A program made the translations under genes and the position numbers. Shown here piece after piece: positions 33,595 through 42,248 of a stretch of 64,000 bases of DNA. Each line of letters begins with the position of its first letter. Position 1 is the stretch's first letter. The stretch is from positions 1-64,000 of the forward strand of contig NZ_MASS01000021.1 of NCBI RefSeq assembly GCF_001707885.1, given 5' to 3'. The stretch comes from Desulfosporosinus cupriresistens (lineage in GTDB: Bacteria; Bacillota; Desulfitobacteriia; Desulfitobacteriales; Desulfitobacteriaceae). The notes beneath the pieces were generated by a model that was given only the letters and a program-made list of their open reading frames with translations, ran no database searches and had not been told where the DNA came from.

Positions 33595-35121
33595 TTACTT
33601 ACAGGAATGCTCCCTGAATGAAATTATATTATGGAAATCTAGGCCAATAGCATTAAGAGTCGCGAGGTGCTTATCGAGATCTTTGATCGAAATATCAAGC
33701 TGAATCCTGTGGTTATGCAAGGCAACCAACCTGTTTGAATAGTTTCTAGCCATGGTCAGATCATGAGTAATAACCAGGATTGTCTTGCCATTTTTCGCTA
33801 AAGCGAATAGTTTATCCATGATCATATATCCTTGGTTTTCGTCGAGACCCGATGTCGGTTCATCCGCAATGATGAAGTTCGGATCATTGACCAAGATAGA
33901 AGCTAGTGCCAAAAGTTGGCGTTGGCCACGACTTAAGCGCTGTGGATGCATTTTTTTATAATCTTGCAGCCCCACAAATCTTAGGCATTCATCAATTTTC
34001 TGTTCAATTACTTCATTTTGTTCACCCCTTAGCTTTAGTGAAAATCCAACCTCTTCTTCCAACGTGCTGGCAAAGATTTGATAGTCAGGGTTTTGAAACA
34101 GGAAGCCAGTGTGCACACGGATCTCTGGGAGATTTTCCTTAGTTAGGGGCTGATTAAACACTTTAATTTCACCCTTAGAAGGCTTCATCAGCCCGACAAG
34201 CAGTTTGGCCAAGGTCGATTTCCCAGAGCCATTTAAACCAACGACCGTTAAAAAATCGCCCTTATGAATTTCTAAATTAATGTCTGCACAACCCTGTAGA
34301 TTGTTCTTGTACTGGTAGGTAACATTGATCATTTCTGCAACGATTTCCTTGGGCACAACGTTCCTCGCGTGAAAAGGAATGTTGTTTTTTAACCTTTCCC
34401 TTCGTTGCTTGATCTGATCCTTGTAATATTCCTCAGGAGCATACTGTTTGACAATCTCACCGTCCTGTATATAGAAGACTCTGTTGGCATAATTAAGGAC
34501 TTCTTCGATTCGGTCCATGACCAAAACAATCGTCAAATTCTTAGTTTTATTTAACATAGCTAGCCGTCTATACAGCTCATCTCGACCCTGTGGATCCAGT
34601 TCAGCAGTCGGTTGATCAAGAATCAAAATTGGGGCGTTAAGGGCCAATACACTGGCTAAAACAACTCTTTGGGCCTCTCCGCCTGAAAGCGAAGCAGTCT
34701 GTCTGTTTTCATAGCCTGCCAGACCCACAAATTCCAAAGTATTTTTAACTGTCTGATCAATTTGCTGAAGGGGGATTTCCAAGTTTCCGAGACCGAAGGC
34801 CACCTCTTCGTAGACATCTAGACTGATAATTTGATTCTGAGGTTCCTGCATCATATATCCCACATAGTCGGACATTTTATTGAGGTGCATGTCCTGGAGA
34901 TCGTTCCCCAGGATGGTGACCTGGCCTGTTAATTCGGCTTTATGGTAGTGAGGGATTGCCCCTGTGATGGAGTGCAATAAAACTGATTTACCAGAGGCTA
35001 CACCCCCGGTAATGACGATGAAATCTCCTTGATTTATCTCAAAACAAATGTTTTTGAGCACAGGTTTTTCTTCATGTGGGAATACAAGTCTTTCAATGTT
35101 AATTTTTGCAATCGTTTCCAT
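33595..35121 (-). CDS. ECF transporter double ATPase (A-A' fusion)
   Basis: 508 residues, two complete ABC domains in one chain. Domain 1: GGVASGKSVL, signature LSGGEAQRV, Walker B ILILDQPTAELD. Domain 2: GLNGSGKSTLAKL, signature LSRGQRQLLALA, Walker B FIIADEPTSGLD. Equivalent to fused EcfA1-EcfA2. It starts 5 bases after AGGAG, and its leader contains the cobalamin riboswitch and a terminator, so transcription should be off when cobalamin is plentiful. Confidence 0.92.
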   Translation of the reverse strand: METIAKINIERLVFPHEEKPVLKNICFEINQGDFIVITGGVASGKSVLLHSITGAIPHYHKAELTGQVTILGNDLQDMHLNKMSDYVGYMMQEPQNQIISLDVYEEVAFGLGNLEIPLQQIDQTVKNTLEFVGLAGYENRQTASLSGGEAQRVVLASVLALNAPILILDQPTAELDPQGRDELYRRLAMLNKTKNLTIVLVMDRIEEVLNYANRVFYIQDGEIVKQYAPEEYYKDQIKQRRERLKNNIPFHARNVVPKEIVAEMINVTYQYKNNLQGCADINLEIHKGDFLTVVGLNGSGKSTLAKLLVGLMKPSKGEIKVFNQPLTKENLPEIRVHTGFLFQNPDYQIFASTLEEEVGFSLKLRGEQNEVIEQKIDECLRFVGLQDYKKMHPQRLSRGQRQLLALASILVNDPNFIIADEPTSGLDENQGYMIMDKLFALAKNGKTILVITHDLTMARNYSNRLVALHNHRIQLDISIKDLDKHLATLNAIGLDFHNIISFREHSCK

Positions 35122-35139
35122 AGCAACTCCTAAAACATT

Positions 35140-35180
35140 AAAAATAAAAAAGTTCTAGCTTATTAAAAAGCTAGAACTTT
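35140..35180 (-). terminator. Riboswitch-controlled terminator before the ECF operon
   Basis: AAAGTTCTAGCTT / AAGCTAGAACTTT perfect 13-bp stem with a 6-base loop, followed on the minus strand by TTTTTTATTTTT. It lies between the cobalamin aptamer and the ATG at 35121. Confidence 0.9.
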
Positions 35181-35202
35181 ACCATTGTCCTAATTGCAAT
35201 AT

Positions 35203-35357
35203 TTAGTAGGCAGGTCTCCTGACTTATAGACTAAAATGTACGCCTTCCCAGTTACCCCAGTGGCCTATGTACATTCTTAACATCTAATTACAGTGGTGGG
35301 TCCGTCCAGGATTGCTACCTGGTTCCCTATTATCCCTTGCGGGCACCTATAAATAAT
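35203..35357 (-). promoter_or_regulatory. Cobalamin (B12) riboswitch 1, ECF operon
   Basis: On the minus strand: GGTGCC, AAGGGATAATAGGGAA, CCCACCACTGTAA, the B12 box GCCACTG, then GGGAAGGCGTAC and AGTCAGGAGACCTGCC. All the conserved blocks of the cobalamin aptamer are present in order. With the downstream terminator it acts at transcription: ligand binding should stop the ECF operon. Confidence 0.93.
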
Positions 35358-35532
35358 CTATTCACTTGAGATTATGATAGAATAATTAATTTATTTTGTC
35401 AATAGGAAACGATTACATTAAGCTGAAAAACATCGGGGTTAGCGCAATCGGGCTATTGTTGCACATTTTTCAAAGCTAATTACTTCTTAAATCGAACGAA
35501 AAGGGTTTCCCATTTTCGTCCCAAATCAGAAT

Positions 35533-37308
35533 CTAGCCCAAATCCAGCGGATTGTTCCATCCGGTCTGATAATAACGTAATTCTTTGGTTACTGCCCAAT
35601 CAACCCCCTCTTCTGTAAAAACAACCCCATATTCCTGCCTAGCCTTGGCCGGTGAAATGAGGCCATTCAAAACATCTTGCCAAACCCTCTCCGGGTCACG
35701 CTGTCTGGGGTCTCCCCAACCACCACCACCTGAGGAAACCACGGTGAGTACCGTCCCCTCCGGCAAAGTACGGGCACTTTCTTTGCTTGCCAGAGTCAAC
35801 GTTTGTCCGTCTGGCATAGATAATTCGGCACAGTTCAGACTGCCAGGTTGACCGGACGAAGTACCAAAGGGGGGAATTTTCATGCCATCACCAAACATGA
35901 CAATATTCGTCGGCTCACCGTAAAACTTAAGGCTATAACGAACACCCGGTCCGCCACGCCACATTCCAGACCCAGCAGTGTCCATTTCCAGCTCATGGCA
36001 CAAGGTCAAATGCGGGTATTGAATTTCATTCGCTTCAATATTAGGGGCACGAACACCTCCATAATTGGACAATGGAGCCATATAGGGATAACCATCTCGC
36101 CCGGATATCCCCCCGCCTGAACCTAATGCGCAAAAAGCAAAACCCACGTAAAAACCCTGATTACGGGGATCAATGCCATAAAAGGATGGCCCACAGTAAC
36201 GCCCAAAACCAGCAGGCAAACATCCCCCCGCGATTGGATCTAGGGCTTGAAAGATCGCGCTGATGATTTCACTGGCTGGGGTAAGTGTACTTAAGGTGAC
36301 CGGAGCCGGGTCCCGAGGGTTAAGCAAACTCCCCTCAGGCAAACAAACTTTGATCGCTCGAAACGCCCCGCTATTGCGGGGAATATCGGAGCCTAACGCC
36401 CAAAGGGCCCCAATCCAAGCAGCGGTCGTACTAGTGACTAAGGCAGAATTGACAAAACCTTGGACTTGAGGATCGGTACCTTGAAAATCAAGTGTCATTT
36501 CCTCTCCGTTAATGGTCACTGTCACTCTAATCCTGATCGGCTTCTCTTGAAAGCCATCATCATCAACCCATTCTTCAGCAGTATAAGCTCCATCCGGCAA
36601 ACGTTTAATCGCTGAACGAGTAAGGCTTTCGGCATGATCGAGGAGATAAGTAACCGTTCCCTTGATCCTAGCAACTGAGTAATGCCCTACTAACTCTCTT
36701 AGACGAGCAAGACCGATGTTGTTCGCCCCCATCTGGGCCCACAAATCATTTTGCAGCATTTGCGGATTTCTGACATTTTGCAGGATCAGATCCATGACCT
36801 CGATTATTACCTGCCCCTTGCTCACAAGTTTGATGGGTGGGATGCGTAAACCCTCCTGAAAAATCTCCGTAGCTTTGGCATTATAACTCCCCGCCACAGA
36901 ACCTCCGATATCACCATGATGGGCCCGGCTAACACAATAGAAGAGCACCTCCCCCTCCACGACTGAAGGGGTAATAATTCCGATATCCGGTAGATGATTT
37001 CCCCCTTGATAAGGATCATTAAGGATAAAAACATCACCCTCTTCGATTTGCCCTGAGTATTTTCTGATAACTTCTTGGACGCTAAATGTACCAGCCGCCG
37101 CTAAAATAGGAATACCATTGATCTGCGAGACTAAATCCCCAGCCCCATTACAGATTCCACAAGCAAAATCACAGGCCTCAGCAAAAATTGGGGACCTGGA
37201 TGACCGTTCTAAAGCATAGCCCATTTCTTTGGTGATTGTATCAAGACGGTTGGCGATTACTGCACGCTCGATAATCTCATCCATTTTGGCATTCATTTTC
37301 ACGCCCAT
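35533..37308 (-). CDS. hyuB: HyuB-type hydantoinase/oxoprolinase/acetone-carboxylase family subunit
   Basis: 591 residues, matching the HyuB family (about 550-590). Family hallmarks: SRSPIFAEACDFACGI, EEGDVFILNDPYQGGNHLPD, HHGDIGG, SSGGGGWGDPRQRDP near the C terminus. Paired with HyuA. ATP-dependent members open hydantoin or oxoproline rings or carboxylate ketones; the reaction here is unknown. Start uncertain: ATG 37308 directly abuts GGAAAGG, GTG 37302 is 6 bases away, ATG 37296 is 12; all give nearly the same protein. Overlaps the end of hyuA. Last gene of the riboswitch-2 operon; no terminator was found in 35361-35532. Confidence 0.88.
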   Translation of the reverse strand: MGVKMNAKMDEIIERAVIANRLDTITKEMGYALERSSRSPIFAEACDFACGICNGAGDLVSQINGIPILAAAGTFSVQEVIRKYSGQIEEGDVFILNDPYQGGNHLPDIGIITPSVVEGEVLFYCVSRAHHGDIGGSVAGSYNAKATEIFQEGLRIPPIKLVSKGQVIIEVMDLILQNVRNPQMLQNDLWAQMGANNIGLARLRELVGHYSVARIKGTVTYLLDHAESLTRSAIKRLPDGAYTAEEWVDDDGFQEKPIRIRVTVTINGEEMTLDFQGTDPQVQGFVNSALVTSTTAAWIGALWALGSDIPRNSGAFRAIKVCLPEGSLLNPRDPAPVTLSTLTPASEIISAIFQALDPIAGGCLPAGFGRYCGPSFYGIDPRNQGFYVGFAFCALGSGGGISGRDGYPYMAPLSNYGGVRAPNIEANEIQYPHLTLCHELEMDTAGSGMWRGGPGVRYSLKFYGEPTNIVMFGDGMKIPPFGTSSGQPGSLNCAELSMPDGQTLTLASKESARTLPEGTVLTVVSSGGGGWGDPRQRDPERVWQDVLNGLISPAKARQEYGVVFTEEGVDWAVTKELRYYQTGWNNPLDLG

Positions 37309-39394
37309 CCTTTCCTATTATAATAGATAGATTTCCTACCGGATCTATTTTTGCCTGGCAGTGTTCTTCCACTAAAATTGTCGTATACTCCTTCTGAATT
37401 AAAGCGGGCCCTTCGATACACCCTCCGACCTCTAAACCTTGCCAAGGGTAAACTTTCATCGCTTGAAAACTCCCACGCCAGTAGATTGAGCGTTGCTTAA
37501 TTCGAGGTGTGGCATTCTTAGCCACATCATCGTTCATACTAGGATCTTTGAACATCGCGCCTTGTGCCTTCCACTCTGAGAAGGGTTCTTCCTTCTCTAT
37601 GGCTAACAAGCGAAAGTTAACAAGTTCTAAAGGCTTCTCCGTCTGACTATACCCATAAAGTTTCTGATGAGTATGATGAAAGTCCTTCGTTAACTGTTGC
37701 CAAACGGCAAGGTCTTTAAGGTTACCAGACAGAGTAATATTAAGTTCATGATGTTGATCAGGGTACTTTAAATCAGCAGACCAAACATATCTGCGCTGCT
37801 CGCTCTTAACTCCGAGGCGGGTCAACTCTTGGTCGACCTGATGTTGCATCTCAACAAAAACATCATACCATTGTGGATTAGGTACTTTTCCCAGCTCTTC
37901 AACGATACTGCGCAGGACCTCAAACTGAAAACGAGCATGATGCAATCCTTGGGCACAAAAAACCGGAGCTAGTTCCGGAACTTCAACCCGCTGGATACCT
38001 GCCCCTGCTGCTAAAGCTGTGGCAAACAAAGGCAGGGCCCCCCCAACAGCTGCCAACGCGAAAGAACGAGGGTCATACCCTTTTTTTACAGTCATTAAGT
38101 AGACGGCATCAATCATCAAGGAAAGAGCCACCTGATAAATAGCATAGGCCGCTTCGTGGACAGATAATCCTAAAGGACGAGCTATTTTCGTTTCAATAGC
38201 CTGGTAAGCCAGTTGCGCATCCAACGGCATACGGCCGCCCAAAAAATCCGAACTATCTAATAAACCCATGATTAACGCTGCATCCGTTATCGTTGGTTCT
38301 TGCCCACCCAAGCCATAGCAAATCGGCCCCGGCTTGGCACCCGCGGATTGCGGTCCAACCCGCAACATTCCTCCCTTGTCCAACCAAGCAATACTTCCTC
38401 CGCCAGCCCCGACAGTATGGATATCTAACATCGGCAGTTGAACTGGGTATCCAGCAATCTCTGCCTGGGGAGTCATTTCCATTTCCCCTTGTCTGATTAA
38501 AGAAACATCGAAGCTGGTTCCCCCCATATCGGCCACAACCAATTCGGACAGTCCCTGCTCACGGGCCAGTGCCCATCCCCCTTTAACTCCTCCTGCCGGA
38601 CCCGAAAAAAGGCTGTGCACAGCACGCCGGCTTGCTTGCTCTAAATCAGTCAAACCGCCATTATTTTGGGCAATTGAAATGGGCACCCTGAGTCCTTGAT
38701 CACGCAGATGAATCCTCAAGTCCTGCAAATAATGACTTAACACAGGACTCAAACGCGCATTTAAGACTGTTGTTGTGGTCCGCTCGTATTCCCCTAGTTG
38801 GAAAGAAAGTTCCGAGGAAAGGGTGATAAAGAGTTCGGGCAAATGGATCTGCAAACGCTCTTTAAACTCTATTTCGTGTTCCGGGTTGCGACAAGCAAAG
38901 AGCAAGCAAACAGCAACGGCTTCTACCTCTTCTCGTTGTAAGAAAGCAGCAATTTCTTTCACTTGCGCACTATCCACAGCCTTAAGCGACACACCCCTAT
39001 AATCCATGCGTTCTCGCAGTCCAAGGCGCAGAAATCGAGGGACTAAAACAGGGGGTAAGACCTGATGGAAATTCCATTGTTCAGCCAAACGGGAACGACG
39101 TAATTCTAAGGCATCACGAAAGCCCTCCGTCGTAATTAAGGCAGTTTTCACACCTTGACCCTGCAAAAGAGCATTGATCCCTACGGTAGTCCCATGTATA
39201 AATTTCTCCGTTTGCCCAAGAAAGTCTGGAAGCGAGAGACCGAATCTATGGGCTAGTTCTGTTAAACCACGTAGCATCGGTTGCAGAGGATCATCCAAAC
39301 TTGATGGGACTTTGGCAGTATAAGTGCGCCCTTGCTGCTCTCGAACCACAAAGTCTGCGAATGTTCCCCCGACATCAACGGCTATTTCGAACAT
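37277..39394 (-). CDS. hyuA: HyuA-type hydantoinase/oxoprolinase/acetone-carboxylase family subunit
   Basis: 705 residues, a usual length for HyuA. The actin-like ATPase fold is shown by VDVGGTFADFVV at the N terminus and ADMGGTSFDVSLI near 290. GTTVGINALLQG and GGGSIAWLD are family signatures. It would activate the substrate with ATP. Cotranscribed between the UbiD gene (60 bases upstream) and hyuB (overlapping). The substrate is not deducible; the company of a UbiD decarboxylase suggests carboxylation/decarboxylation of a ketone, aromatic or heterocyclic compound. Confidence 0.9.
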   Translation of the reverse strand: MFEIAVDVGGTFADFVVREQQGRTYTAKVPSSLDDPLQPMLRGLTELAHRFGLSLPDFLGQTEKFIHGTTVGINALLQGQGVKTALITTEGFRDALELRRSRLAEQWNFHQVLPPVLVPRFLRLGLRERMDYRGVSLKAVDSAQVKEIAAFLQREEVEAVAVCLLFACRNPEHEIEFKERLQIHLPELFITLSSELSFQLGEYERTTTTVLNARLSPVLSHYLQDLRIHLRDQGLRVPISIAQNNGGLTDLEQASRRAVHSLFSGPAGGVKGGWALAREQGLSELVVADMGGTSFDVSLIRQGEMEMTPQAEIAGYPVQLPMLDIHTVGAGGGSIAWLDKGGMLRVGPQSAGAKPGPICYGLGGQEPTITDAALIMGLLDSSDFLGGRMPLDAQLAYQAIETKIARPLGLSVHEAAYAIYQVALSLMIDAVYLMTVKKGYDPRSFALAAVGGALPLFATALAAGAGIQRVEVPELAPVFCAQGLHHARFQFEVLRSIVEELGKVPNPQWYDVFVEMQHQVDQELTRLGVKSEQRRYVWSADLKYPDQHHELNITLSGNLKDLAVWQQLTKDFHHTHQKLYGYSQTEKPLELVNFRLLAIEKEEPFSEWKAQGAMFKDPSMNDDVAKNATPRIKQRSIYWRGSFQAMKVYPWQGLEVGGCIEGPALIQKEYTTILVEEHCQAKIDPVGNLSIIIGKDGRENECQNG

Positions 39395-39454
39395 GTTTAT
39401 CCTCCTTTGAAAAATAAGAAGTCCCCAGGACGGGGACCAAATGTCGAACTGCGA

Positions 39455-40828
39455 TTATAAGCCAAAGGACCCCATGAATCGCCGAATCTGCTGTTGTACT
39501 TCGGTCGACATTTCTACCACGGGTGCAAACCCTTGGAGGGGTTTCGTTGCATCGATACCCATTTTTGCCGTTCGACTTAGTTCATCACTGGACGGATCTA
39601 GCGTACAACCCATTCCCATATGTTGAGGCACGATGGTCACTCCCCTATCTGCCTGCAGCCGGGTCGCCATGGCCCAAAGAACTTGGCGCTCATCAAAGAC
39701 ATCCACATCTTCGTCGACTACAACTACCATCTTCAGGTTATGGTCCACTGAAAAAGCTGTAAAAATCGCCTGCTGGGCCTGGCCTTCAGCAATTTTCTTC
39801 ATGGAAATGTAACAATGAAATAGCCCGCAAGCTGAAATGGGAGCATGGACGTTCTTAACGTTAGGTAGGGTTCGGTTCAGGGCATTCAACACATCCCCTT
39901 CTCGTTGCACGGCGACAATCGTAATGTGCTCTGAACTCATGCCGGGTGTAATATCCTGAAACAATGGTTTTGTACGATACTGAATCGCTTTAACTTTGAA
40001 AACATTTTCCGTACTACGATAACAGGCATAATTGGTAAATTCGGCAAAAGGGCCTTCGGATTCCCGAGCTCCTGCGACAATTTCCCCTTCAATCACTACC
40101 TCCGCATAAGCTGGAACCATCAAATCCACTGTTTTACAGTGAGCGACTTCCATAGGAGCGCCGAACAATCCCCCCATAGCTGCAAACTTTCCTTGATTGT
40201 AGGGTATCAAAGCCATGGAGCCCATGGAAATATTAGGATGGATACCGAGAACGATGCTCGCTTCTAGTGACTTACCTAGTTCTTCTGAGCGGCGAAAGTA
40301 CTCCCATAAACGTTGGCGGGAATGGAGGCTGATGCCTAGTTTGTCTTTCCCTTTCAATTGCATCCGGTGATAACCTGCAGTTTCTACTCCTGTCTCTGGA
40401 TCTCGAGCAATGACCAAACCTGCGGTAATGTAAGGCCCTGCATCAATCGGAAAGTGAGTTAAGATCGGCAATTTATACAGATCAACCTCAGAGCCTACAA
40501 AGACATTCTCTTGAAACGGAGCATCAGTTACCTCCACAGGTTCGATCCGCTGATTAATACGCTTGGAAAACTCAGCGGCCAGATCGTTGGGAGCTACGTT
40601 CATCGCTAAGGCCAAACGCTCACGAGGGGCCAGGACATTGGTTACCACAGAAATATCATGGCCCTTAACCTTTTCAAAAATCGTCAATGGATAGCGACGC
40701 GCCTTCTCCAATTCCATAATTAACGTACTTATTTCATACTTAGGATCAATTTCCTCCTGAACACGGACAACCTCTAAGGGATTTTGCTGTTTAACTCGTT
40801 CAATAAATGTTCTCAAATCCTGTTCCAC
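39455..40828 (-). CDS. UbiD-family (prenylated-FMN) decarboxylase
   Basis: 457 residues from the GTG at 40828 (GGAGGAGG 8 bases upstream); the open frame runs 30 codons further into the riboswitch terminator, which is not coding. Active-site segment ARESEGPFAEFTNYACYR with the catalytic E/R pattern of UbiD, plus GYHRMQLKGKDKLGISL for cofactor/metal binding. UbiD enzymes reversibly decarboxylate aromatic or alpha,beta-unsaturated acids with prenylated FMN made by UbiX, which is not in the window. First gene of the riboswitch-2 operon. Confidence 0.9.
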   Translation of the reverse strand: MEQDLRTFIERVKQQNPLEVVRVQEEIDPKYEISTLIMELEKARRYPLTIFEKVKGHDISVVTNVLAPRERLALAMNVAPNDLAAEFSKRINQRIEPVEVTDAPFQENVFVGSEVDLYKLPILTHFPIDAGPYITAGLVIARDPETGVETAGYHRMQLKGKDKLGISLHSRQRLWEYFRRSEELGKSLEASIVLGIHPNISMGSMALIPYNQGKFAAMGGLFGAPMEVAHCKTVDLMVPAYAEVVIEGEIVAGARESEGPFAEFTNYACYRSTENVFKVKAIQYRTKPLFQDITPGMSSEHITIVAVQREGDVLNALNRTLPNVKNVHAPISACGLFHCYISMKKIAEGQAQQAIFTAFSVDHNLKMVVVVDEDVDVFDERQVLWAMATRLQADRGVTIVPQHMGMGCTLDPSSDELSRTAKMGIDATKPLQGFAPVVEMSTEVQQQIRRFMGSFGL

Positions 40829-40858
40829 GATGTTTACCTCCTCCAACTTCGAATACAG

Positions 40859-40914
40859 AAAAAAGGCGATAAAAAAGCCCACAGTCACAAAGACTGTGAA
40901 CTTTACCGTCGCCC
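40859..40914 (-). terminator. Riboswitch-controlled terminator before the UbiD-HyuAB operon
   Basis: On the minus strand GGCGA pairs with TCGCC at the base, TAAAG with CTTTTTTA and CACAGTC with GACTGTG at the top; a TTTTTT run follows. It lies directly between the cobalamin aptamer and the UbiD start. Confidence 0.88.
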
Positions 40915-40943
40915 ACACAGTCTGCCCAAGGCAAACTCATCAA

Positions 40944-41098
40944 CATTACAGGCAGGTCTTCTGGCTCAAAGGTCATCATCTCTGTACGCCTTCCCAGCGA
41001 AAGCCAGTGGCCAGTGTACAAGACTCTCTCTTCACAGTGGTGGGTCCGCTCAGGATAAGTACCTGATTCCCTATTCTCCCATTAAGGGCACCTGTAAC
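40944..41098 (-). promoter_or_regulatory. Cobalamin (B12) riboswitch 2, UbiD-HyuAB operon
   Basis: Closing stem ATTACAGG / CCTGTAAT; then GGTGCCC, GGGAGAATAGGGAA, GGACCCACCACTGTGA, B12 box GCCACTG, GGGAAGGCGTAC, AGCCAGAAGACCTGCC. Same block order as riboswitch 1 and in the same orientation. Followed by an intrinsic terminator, so it should switch the UbiD-HyuAB operon off when cobalamin is present. Confidence 0.93.
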
Positions 41099-41188
41099 AT
41101 AAAAATTATCGTTTTATTATTGGAATAATTAATCTTTCGACACAAATTTGATAATTCCTGCTTTTTGCGGATTTATTATTCTAAACAT

Positions 41189-41485
41189 GCATTAGGGCAA
41201 AAAATTTACGCTTTAGTTTCTAATTTTAAAACAGAACCAAGATATGATGTTAATTTAACAGGAACTGATAATTTAGGTAATAAAGTTGAATTTTATTTAT
41301 CTCATGGAGATAAATAGGGAGGGTTATTTAAAATAGAAACTATAAATGGAAATCTTGATGTGAATGCAAAAACATTAATACTCACGCCTTACGCCGCTAA
41401 ATATCCTGATAAAAGTGGTGAGATGAATGGTGAGTATAAACAAGTAGGAGATAAATTCACAATTGATTTATCATTATTAAAATGA
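41189..41485 (+). pseudogene. Decayed fragment resembling the C-terminal part of a DUF4179/DUF5643 anti-sigma-like protein
   Basis: 99 codons in one frame, interrupted by TAG at 41315-41317. Reads YALVSNFKTEPRYDVNLTG before the stop and LDVNAKTLILTPYAAKYP after it, ending VGDKFTIDLSLLK and a TGA. The beta-sandwich-like pattern recalls extracytoplasmic DUF4179/DUF5643 domains of Bacillus-type anti-sigma factors. No start codon or upstream half remains. More AT-rich than its neighbours. The family call is tentative; the interrupted coding character is clear. Confidence 0.6.
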
Positions 41486-41524
41486 TGATGTAAACAAAAG
41501 AATTAGGGTTGATTGTTCATAGAA

Positions 41525-41560
41525 ACAGGTGCTTTCTTATAAATTTAAGAAAGCACCTGT
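41525..41560. terminator. 14-bp hairpin downstream of the DUF4179-like remnant
   Basis: ACAGGTGCTTTCTT / AAGAAAGCACCTGT perfect 14-bp stem, 8-base loop. No T-run on the plus side; probably the old terminator of the decayed gene. The remaining 41561-41750 carries only an AT-rich promoter region and TTGGAGG before the next gene. Confidence 0.6.
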
Positions 41561-41750
41561 TGTAAATCACTTGAAAATTTCCGATTTTTCCGCCTTAGCA
41601 TCCCACAAACCATTGACTTTCAAAAATATCAATGGTAAACTAAAATTTGTATATTTTACGTTAATGACTATAACATCTCACTTTTATCATACCATACAAA
41701 CAACCTTCTTGTCAATAGCTTAGACCAAAAATATTGGAGGTATTAAAAAA

Positions 41751-42248
41751 ATGCAGAGCATGTTTACCCTAATCCCTTCATCCGTGACAAACCAACTAGC
41801 TATTGCGGAAATTGTCGATTGCAATAAAAAAACTTCTCGTTATGGATTAATTCTTTCTCAAGCAGATGCACTAGAACTCGTGATAACCCGTTCAGAAGCC
41901 CTAAGCAACTACGGACGCATTGAATTCAGCGGTGGTATTATTAGTAAACTTATATTAAGTTTCTCTAACTCCCCCTTCCTGACTAAACACAACTATGTCG
42001 CAACATTAAACGATTTAATAGAGACTTTCTACTACTTTAAAAATGAGACGCTTGACGAAATTAGTGACGATGAATTGATTTCGTTAATGAAGAAGTATTT
42101 TGATCAGCGTTGTCAAGGTTCCGTTGAACTACTGCAAAATCGCGAATTAGAAGTCTTAGCACGCAATGTACGATACGGAATTAGTGATTATGAAGATATC
42201 TACAAAGATACCGAAGAGTCTTTTGATGAGGAGGGTTTTGATGAATAA
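41751..42248 (+). CDS. DUF6323 family protein
   Basis: 165 residues, no signal or membrane segment, acidic C terminus (DTEESFDEEGFDE). The core SRYGLILSQADALELVITRSEAL and GRIEFSGGIISKLILSFSNSPF fits DUF6323, known only from Clostridia and relatives. TTGGAGG about 9 bases before the ATG. It overlaps the next gene by 8 bases, and the same pairing recurs in related genomes from memory, so the two proteins probably act together. Function unknown. Confidence 0.7.
   Translation: MQSMFTLIPSSVTNQLAIAEIVDCNKKTSRYGLILSQADALELVITRSEALSNYGRIEFSGGIISKLILSFSNSPFLTKHNYVATLNDLIETFYYFKNETLDEISDDELISLMKKYFDQRCQGSVELLQNRELEVLARNVRYGISDYEDIYKDTEESFDEEGFDE

Noticed and set aside
40829..40918. N-terminal extension of the UbiD gene (MWATVKFTVF)
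   Set aside because: It is the translated riboswitch terminator; GGAGGAGG and family length support the GTG at 40828.
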